This document shows, in pieces, positions 58,501 to 64,000 of a DNA stretch of 64,000 bases. Numbering within the stretch: the stretch's first letter is position 1; every line of letters begins with the position of its first letter. The DNA comes from Bursaphelenchus xylophilus (lineage: Eukaryota > Nematoda > Chromadorea > Rhabditida > Aphelenchoididae). The stretch spans positions 4,526,001-4,590,000 of the forward strand of contig CAJFCV020000003.1 in the NCBI GenBank assembly GCA_904066235.2, written 5' to 3'. The notes beneath the pieces are model-generated. The model searched no databases. It saw nothing but the letters and a program-made list of their open reading frames with translations, and was not told the origin of the DNA. A program made the translations under genes and the position numbers.

Positions 58501-59143
58501 GACGTTATGCTTAGAAATAACAATAAACTGAGAGTACTAAATAAGGCAAACGTTTTTAAAAGGCGATTTCATTCGCAATTACAGTTTAAACCCCTCGAAA
58601 AGATCACGTAGGCAGCAGGAAGGAGGAGAAGTGGTGAGTGCTCGATAAAACGTAAGTTAGCGTAATCGTCCCCGAGATTGCGTCAAAAACCATGGCAAAT
58701 TAGAGATAAAAGGCCTACTACAATATACAAGATGTCTTGATTAGGCAAGCTACGGGTTAAAAAAAAATGTGTAGAAGAATGTCGACTTACTCACTCGAAA
58801 TGACACCTCCTAAGCAAAAACATTCAAAAATTTGAGAGTTTTCAGTCAAACCCTACCGGGGACAATAATTGATCATTACAAATCTGTCTAATATCCTGGA
58901 ACAAAACATACAAATATCTAAAACAAACCACTGAGATGTTGATCAAGATCCAAAGAGACAAAAGAACAAATAAAAGAATATTTTTTATCCAAATATTGTG
59001 CTATGACGACCGATTTTCTAGATGTTTGTCAGACATGTCTCAAAGAGCGCAACTTTTGTCCCGGTTTCAGAGACGGTCGATTTCCAGTCCTTTCGTGTTT
59101 ATCTGGCCTCACCTGACATCTGAATCTAGGGTACCGTCAAAAA
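58501..59143. other. Divergent upstream region
   Basis: Between the nitrilase (minus) and the 185-residue protein gene (plus). A TTTTTTATCC-rich stretch and an acceptor-like TCTAG 11 bp before the ATG at 59144 are visible. A frame at 58936-59190 overlaps the downstream gene start out of frame and is not called. Confidence 0.45.
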
Positions 59144-59783
59144 ATGGTAGTGAGAAAAGATGTTATGCCAATACTGCCTCGTCCAGTTGATATCACTTCG
59201 CCATTAATTGACTTGCAATTGAGCCACGCCGAATTGTCTTCTCAGGAAAACAAGGATTTATTCCGTAATACCTGGTTGGACAGGGAGGCTCCGGAAATGT
59301 TGAAAGAGGGCCACCGTATCGCGCTTACAGCAGCTCGTGGTCTCAATCGAGGGCATTTCTTCGCAAATGCTGGTAAGTAACCTCTGGTTTTTTCTTTTGA
59401 TTACTGTATTTAGGGGCTTATGCAAATCTTTATGGATTGATCGATGGTGTCACTTGCAACCAGTTGTTCAGCACTTTTTCCAATTGGTTTGCTGGTCCAG
59501 CTCAAACCTTGAAAATGAGTAAATTTGCTTCGTTCCAATACGTCTTCAACTACATGATTCCAATGGCGTTGCAATTCACTTTGGCGAGGAAATTGAATGT
59601 CGACATGGGTGTTGTGCATCAGATTCTGGAGTTGTGCGATGAGATCAAGGCACTCGAAGAAGAAAGGTGAGGCTTTAAGACGGTTTTTGCAATCCTTCTT
59701 AATTTAGGCAAGATCTCACCGAAGCAGAGACCACTCTCCGATTGATGTTGAGGCAAATCAAGGAGACGTCTCAGGCCGCTTAA
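59144..59783 (+). CDS. Uncharacterised soluble or membrane-peripheral protein, 185 residues
   Basis: Three exons: 59144-59372, 59414-59666, 59708-59783, all with canonical splice sites. No signal peptide. The centre is rich in Phe/Leu (FSTFSNWFAGPAQTLKMSKF, FNYMIPMALQF) and the end is helical and charged (QILELCDEIKALEEER, TEAETTLRLMLRQIKE), suggesting a coiled coil. Codon use and phase are consistent, so the gene is real, but no family is recognised. AATAAA at about 59830 follows. It converges on the FANCJ gene, 278 bp away. Confidence 0.7.
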
Positions 59784-60061
59784 TCCGTCGACTATTAATA
59801 TTTTTTTGTTGTTATATTGTTTACACCTATTAATAAATACTCATTCATTACAAGACGTTATTTATTCACAATATACCTGTATTTCAATCATATAGCCACC
59901 AATCATAAACGAAGAAGACCGGTTTCTTGGACATTACCCATGAGCAGCACAACATGAACAATAACAAAGAAAATCAAAAAGTAAAACGGCGAAGGAAAGA
60001 CCATCCAAAAGGTGATTATGAGACCATTATAATAACAAAATTGTATACTGTGATATCTTCT

Positions 60062-63000
60062 CTATTTGAAAATCGGATTCTTTCTCATCCCAAGGGACTT
60101 TCTTCTCTGAGCAGGGGGTGTACAATCGACTTCTGGAACCTCTGTTTTCACCTCCATACCCGTGTGCTTCTCCACAAACTCCGCCAGACTCTCTCTGAAG
60201 CTTCCATACTGCACATATCTGGTCATTCTTTCTCGAACCCACTTCGAGATCTTTGGCTGGGGATACTGGAAGCGTTCATCGACCAAAATCAAGGCTCCCC
60301 AATCATTTCTGTGTCTCAAACATCTCCCAAGAGCCTGATTTAGGGCTCTAAACGCCTGCATCGAATACCATTCGGAGCCTGGGAGAAGAGTCATCGACTT
60401 GGCGTTGAAGTCGTTAAAGTACCGTTTCTGTGCGACTTGTTCATCTTTAAGGTTGGGGAAGGGGATTCCAATCGAAATTACACATCTGGCTTTATCGTCA
60501 GCAAAATCGATGCCTTCTGATACCTGAATTAATAATATAATATCATCATATTCAACGAAAAACTACGTTCTACACCCCACCTACCTTTCCTCTAAACACC
60601 GCCAACATCAAAGCCCCAGTCTTTCCTTTATTCGGCGTTTGCGCGCATCTTTCATACTGTTCTTGGACATCCTGCATTTCTATGGAATTCTTCGGTTCTT
60701 GGAAGACATCTTTGATCGCCTGGAGTCTTACCATCAACCCAGATGTTGTTAGTTGTGTCACAATATCATCCAACATTCTATATGACGCAACAAAGCAAAG
60801 CACTCCTTTTGGGACTACTTGGCACACATCGAACACCAGTTTGGCCAATTCCAATTTGATTCCAATGTCGTTTTCCATTTCTTTGTAGGTTAATTTCAGT
60901 GCCTTATTACTCGGGCCAAATGGGAGTCCAGTGGCAAAGATCCGTTCTCGATCGATTAGTTGGTCCCCTTCCATTTGAAATCGGAAATCCATCCCAAGTT
61001 CCGTGGCGAAAGTGTCGATGGGGTGGAGGGTACCCGAGGCCAGGATAACACTTCGGCAATTGGCAAAGGCATCGCGAACCGACTGAAAACATCAAATCAG
61101 TACCTAATACAATATATTCCCTTCAAGTAAATTACACTTACCACCGAAGGTAACATGCACCACAAATTCAAAGTGACATTGCACCCCGGCACCAGGTAAT
61201 TAATTGTTGTTTCTGGTGGCATAATCTGAGAATTGAAGTCATATCGACCCCTTGATGGCTCAATTCGAAGATTCGACCTTAATTTAAATATCAAACCATA
61301 CAATTTGAACTCACTTATAATACATTCTGTTATTATCTTTCCCATAAAAATACAAAAAATAGAGAATCTTCTCCACACAAACAACAGTCGCTGAAGCCGG
61401 TAAGATTTGAGACACCTCCACTGTGATTGACGGAGACTCTGATCCCTTTCCCGTGATGGCAACAAAAGATTTCTAAAGCTTACATAATTCACATTATGTA
61501 TGACCAATTTTAGGTACCTATAAATTCCAAACTCACCATCCAAGCTTTAATTTCTTCAGGAAAGCCGGGTTCAGCGATCCTTTTGAATAATTCGAAAGTC
61601 TTTGCCCAATCCAGATTAAACGATATCGGATACATTTGATTTCCAGATTTGGCTTTATGAGTAAGATCGGTGAAGATTTGATAGAACCATTTTAGAAATT
61701 CGCTCATCTAAATAAAATATAAAACGTCTCTCTTTCCCTCTTACATTCACCATCGAATGGTCCAAAGTAATCAGGAATTCGGTTGACGGATCCTCTTTAT
61801 CCCTATTCAGCGTTGCTTGGTAGAATTCCTTTTCTGTTTGAAGTTTGGCCATTTTGTGTTTGAAGTCTGCCATAGCTGCAACAAGCTCGGTTTCGTTGAA
61901 TTGGAAAGATGCTGAGTCCCGACAGACGTCTTCAATGTTATGGGCTTCGTCGAGGATTATGATCGAATTCTTGGGATGCACATCGGAGGAATTTCGAATG
62001 ATCGGGTCTGAAACATAAGAGAATTTACACTTTATGTCTCTTCAATCTCCCTTCAATGACCTCAAAACTCATAATCTAATACTTGTTGACATTATTACAC
62101 CTACCCAGAAGATAATTGAATGGGCAGAAGATGAGATCAGCATCAGGTGTCAGATAGCGAGTGGTGGCAAAATACGGGCACATCTTTCCTTTCCCTGAAG
62201 CCAATTCTTGCGTGATCTCCTCGATATCCCAGGCCAACGATAGCCGATTCTCCAGTTCGAATCTCAGACTCCCCTTTCGTTCGTACTTCTTGGACAGCGG
62301 GTCTCTCCAATCACATCCACTATTCCCTTTCTTTCCTTCTTTTATGAGATCTCGGCAATTCTTATTGATATCACCGGGCTTGTTGCGGATCTCCGCGTTG
62401 ACACAGGTTTGATTTCGACTTGCCAAAATGGTATGTCTGAAAAAATAGATGAAAATGACAGACCACATCAGTTACTTTAACAACCCGGTGTACGCATAAG
62501 GTAACCTAGCGTATTCCTTTACCACTTGAGCAATCTGCTTGTGTGTTCTCGTACAATAATATATCCGGACACACCTAAAAACAGAAAAGTAATATAATAA
62601 TTATATCGATCTTACGGCAAGCAAGTGCAACCATCTTTCTTCTCCTCCTCTTCGTCAAGCTCTTCTTGGCTCGGACCTCCGAACATAGGAAAGGAACTCT
62701 CGTTCATTGAATCACTTGCGGACCTTGGCTCCTCGTTAAACGCACTTGAAACTAAAAAAAATTCCCATTTCGTCTAGTCCAACATACTTTGATCCATTGT
62801 ACTTTCGTTTAGATAGATTGGATCACTTTCTCCTTCAACCTTGATTCCATTCTTCTCGTCTTTTATAGATAAAGAGCTTTCATTCTTTTTGTTTTTCTTG
62901 GTTGCTGGCGAAATGGGAGAATCTTCCTTTATATCCAACTGAAGACCATGTTTAGGACATAGTTTACGCTGTTCTTTTCGTTTCCTCTGATAATCAACAA

Positions 63001-63413
63001 GCCAGGCTCCGGTTGATGCTAATAAGGCAAGAGTTTTACCTAAAATTTGGGAAACACTGAATGAAAACAGGTGTCGTCCAGTTTAACATTCTCAATATGG
63101 GTGAGATAACTTCGCATCGATCTAAAAAACAAGAAAAATACAAAAGCTTACCACTCCCAGTCGGACTCTCGATCAACGCATTTGTTTCCTGGCGCAGTGC
63201 CATCAAAACCTTGATCATCATCAACTTCTGAGTAGGATAAGGCGAAATGCCGGCTGGTAGCAGTATTTTGGACCCATTCATCATTAACTCTTGATAATTC
63301 GGTGCCGCGGATTGCTTGAGAGCTATTGACCGTCTCTTCTTACTAAAAGATGAAAGGGACAATTTATTTCTAGCTTCCAAATAAAGCCGTGGTAAACTGA
63401 TATTCTTACCCAT
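60062..63413 (-). CDS. BRIP1: FANCJ/BRIP1 (DOG-1) Fe-S DNA helicase
   Basis: 5'-3' DEAH helicase that unwinds G-quadruplexes and acts in cross-link repair. Eleven exons: 63413-63152, 63039-62788, 62751-62616, 62574-62476, 62436-62105, 62007-61745, 61707-61537, 61472-61315, 61277-61142, 61082-60585, 60523-60062; 922 residues. Walker A SPTGSGKT, motif Ia [11 protein letters not shown], the four Fe-S cysteines in exon 5 (NQTCVN, NCRDL, SGCDW, KMCPYF), motif [20 protein letters not shown], and motif [27 protein letters not shown] is favoured over RTEL1, XPD and DDX11 by [14 protein letters not shown] and [11 protein letters not shown]. The start is uncertain: 63413 reads straight into the helicase, while an upstream frame (63565) ends at a donor that is out of phase. 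The vertebrate BRCA1-binding C-terminus is absent. Confidence 0.94.
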
Positions 63414-64000
63414 AATTCACTTCCCTCTTCCGTTCTATAAACTTCTCCATATTTTGTAGAAACAGTACTCAGAGAGTCCGCAAAAGCACGATTCCTACAA
63501 AAACTGAAATCTGTCAACTTCTTTTCTTTAAAAAAGTAGCAACCCGCGAGAACGACTTGACACATTTTGGGTTAAATGTGTCAAGTCTTGCCAAAAGAAA
63601 ATTTTGACGTAAATTTAGCGGAAAAGCCGGTTTTAAAAATTTTCGACCGGTCAACCGGTTGCGAATTTACTTTGCGAACGCATAAGACTTTAGAAAATTC
63701 CTATATCTTTTTTGAAATTTGTTAGATTTGCTGATTTTTCCAATAGTGACATAACTTTCTTGCTATTCATTTTTTACAAATATTACAGCTGCAGCTGAAT
63801 TTCTATGTCTTCGAAGAAATCAAGGCTCTAAAGACGAAGAAATGTAGCACCACCATCTTGCTCTCCGCTGTCCTCGATTTCAATCGTGTTTGCGGAATTA
63901 CTCCCAGAATTGCGTATACCCTCTTTTGTCCAATGATTTCCGAGGTTATGCCAGTTTTAAAGACCCGTAGGTATGCAGAATACGGGTACAAAGGGTTTTC
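63414..64000. other. Right edge: FANCJ upstream region and a possible partial exon
   Basis: Upstream of the FANCJ start. From an acceptor-like TATTACAG ending at about 63788, a plus-strand frame stays open to the window edge (70 codons, for example LNFYVFEEIKALKTKKCS and TPRIAYTLFCPMISEVMPVL), so it may be an exon of a gene continuing to the right. A minus-strand frame covers the same bases. Neither is assigned. Confidence 0.3.

Noticed and set aside
63410..63565. Upstream exon for FANCJ starting at 63565
   Set aside because: Its donor would join the helicase frame out of phase; the frame starting at 63413 reads into the helicase directly. Left as an uncertainty in the gene entry.
1..64000. 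tRNA, rRNA or CRISPR
   Set aside because: No GGTTCRANNCC B-box within a cloverleaf-like context, no rRNA-like conserved blocks and no regularly spaced direct repeats with unique spacers were seen by eye.

Overview
This is eukaryotic DNA from a nematode. Genes are split into many short exons by introns mostly of 40-70 nt. Acceptors read TTTCAG or TTTTAG, and several start codons sit directly after an acceptor-like TTTTAG, as expected for spliced-leader trans-splicing. Nematode-typical families are present: ground-like/hedgehog-related, ShK, Ly6/three-finger, CS-alpha-beta peptide and a dispersed Argonaute. No bacterial operons, CRISPR arrays, rRNA or tRNA genes were seen. Gene models were assembled by hand from reading-frame phase, splice sites and family similarity; coordinates run from start codon to stop codon and include introns.

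Layout. 1-985: 5' end of a core-1 galactosyltransferase gene (C1GALT1-like, minus), followed by about 3.9 kb without a convincing gene. 4.9-8.1 kb: an Hsp20-like protein gene and a decayed tandem exon repeat. 8.7-13.8 kb: WASH-complex subunit FAM21/WASHC2. 14.6-16.2 kb: BCKDHA. 16.4-17.7 kb: an unidentified protein (minus). 18.2-22.0 kb: a 49-codon membrane micro-ORF spliced just upstream of an AGO-clade Argonaute. 22-25.9 kb: mostly empty. 25.9-28.1 kb: a coiled-coil protein and a Ly6-type protein. 28.3-37.5 kb: two POT1-like telomere end-binding proteins with the same exon plan, separated by a two-domain CS-alpha-beta peptide gene, a hAT-type MITE and alkylglycerol monooxygenase. 37.9-43.9 kb: a ground-like protein, SNAP29, NIPSNAP and a tandem pair of mitochondrial SSB genes. 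44.2-50.2 kb: three secreted or membrane proteins (Asn/Leu/Pro-rich, EGF-like, ShK). 50.5-54.7 kb: a kinesin-3 of KLP-6/KIF28P type. 54.9-58.5 kb: PRMT7 and a nitrilase. 59.1-59.8 kb: an unidentified small protein. 60.1-63.4 kb: FANCJ/BRIP1 (DOG-1) helicase.

Functional themes. Five genes act on single-stranded DNA or unusual DNA structures: two POT1-like proteins, two mtSSBs and the FANCJ helicase. FAM21 and SNAP29 belong to endosome/autophagosome traffic. BCKDHA, NIPSNAP and the mtSSBs are mitochondrial. These genes lie on both strands with their own upstream regions, so the grouping looks incidental except for the tandem mtSSB pair and the POT1 duplication. The most notable finding is the pair of dual-OB POT1 genes, because C. 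elegans is known for splitting the two POT1 OB folds between separate proteins.
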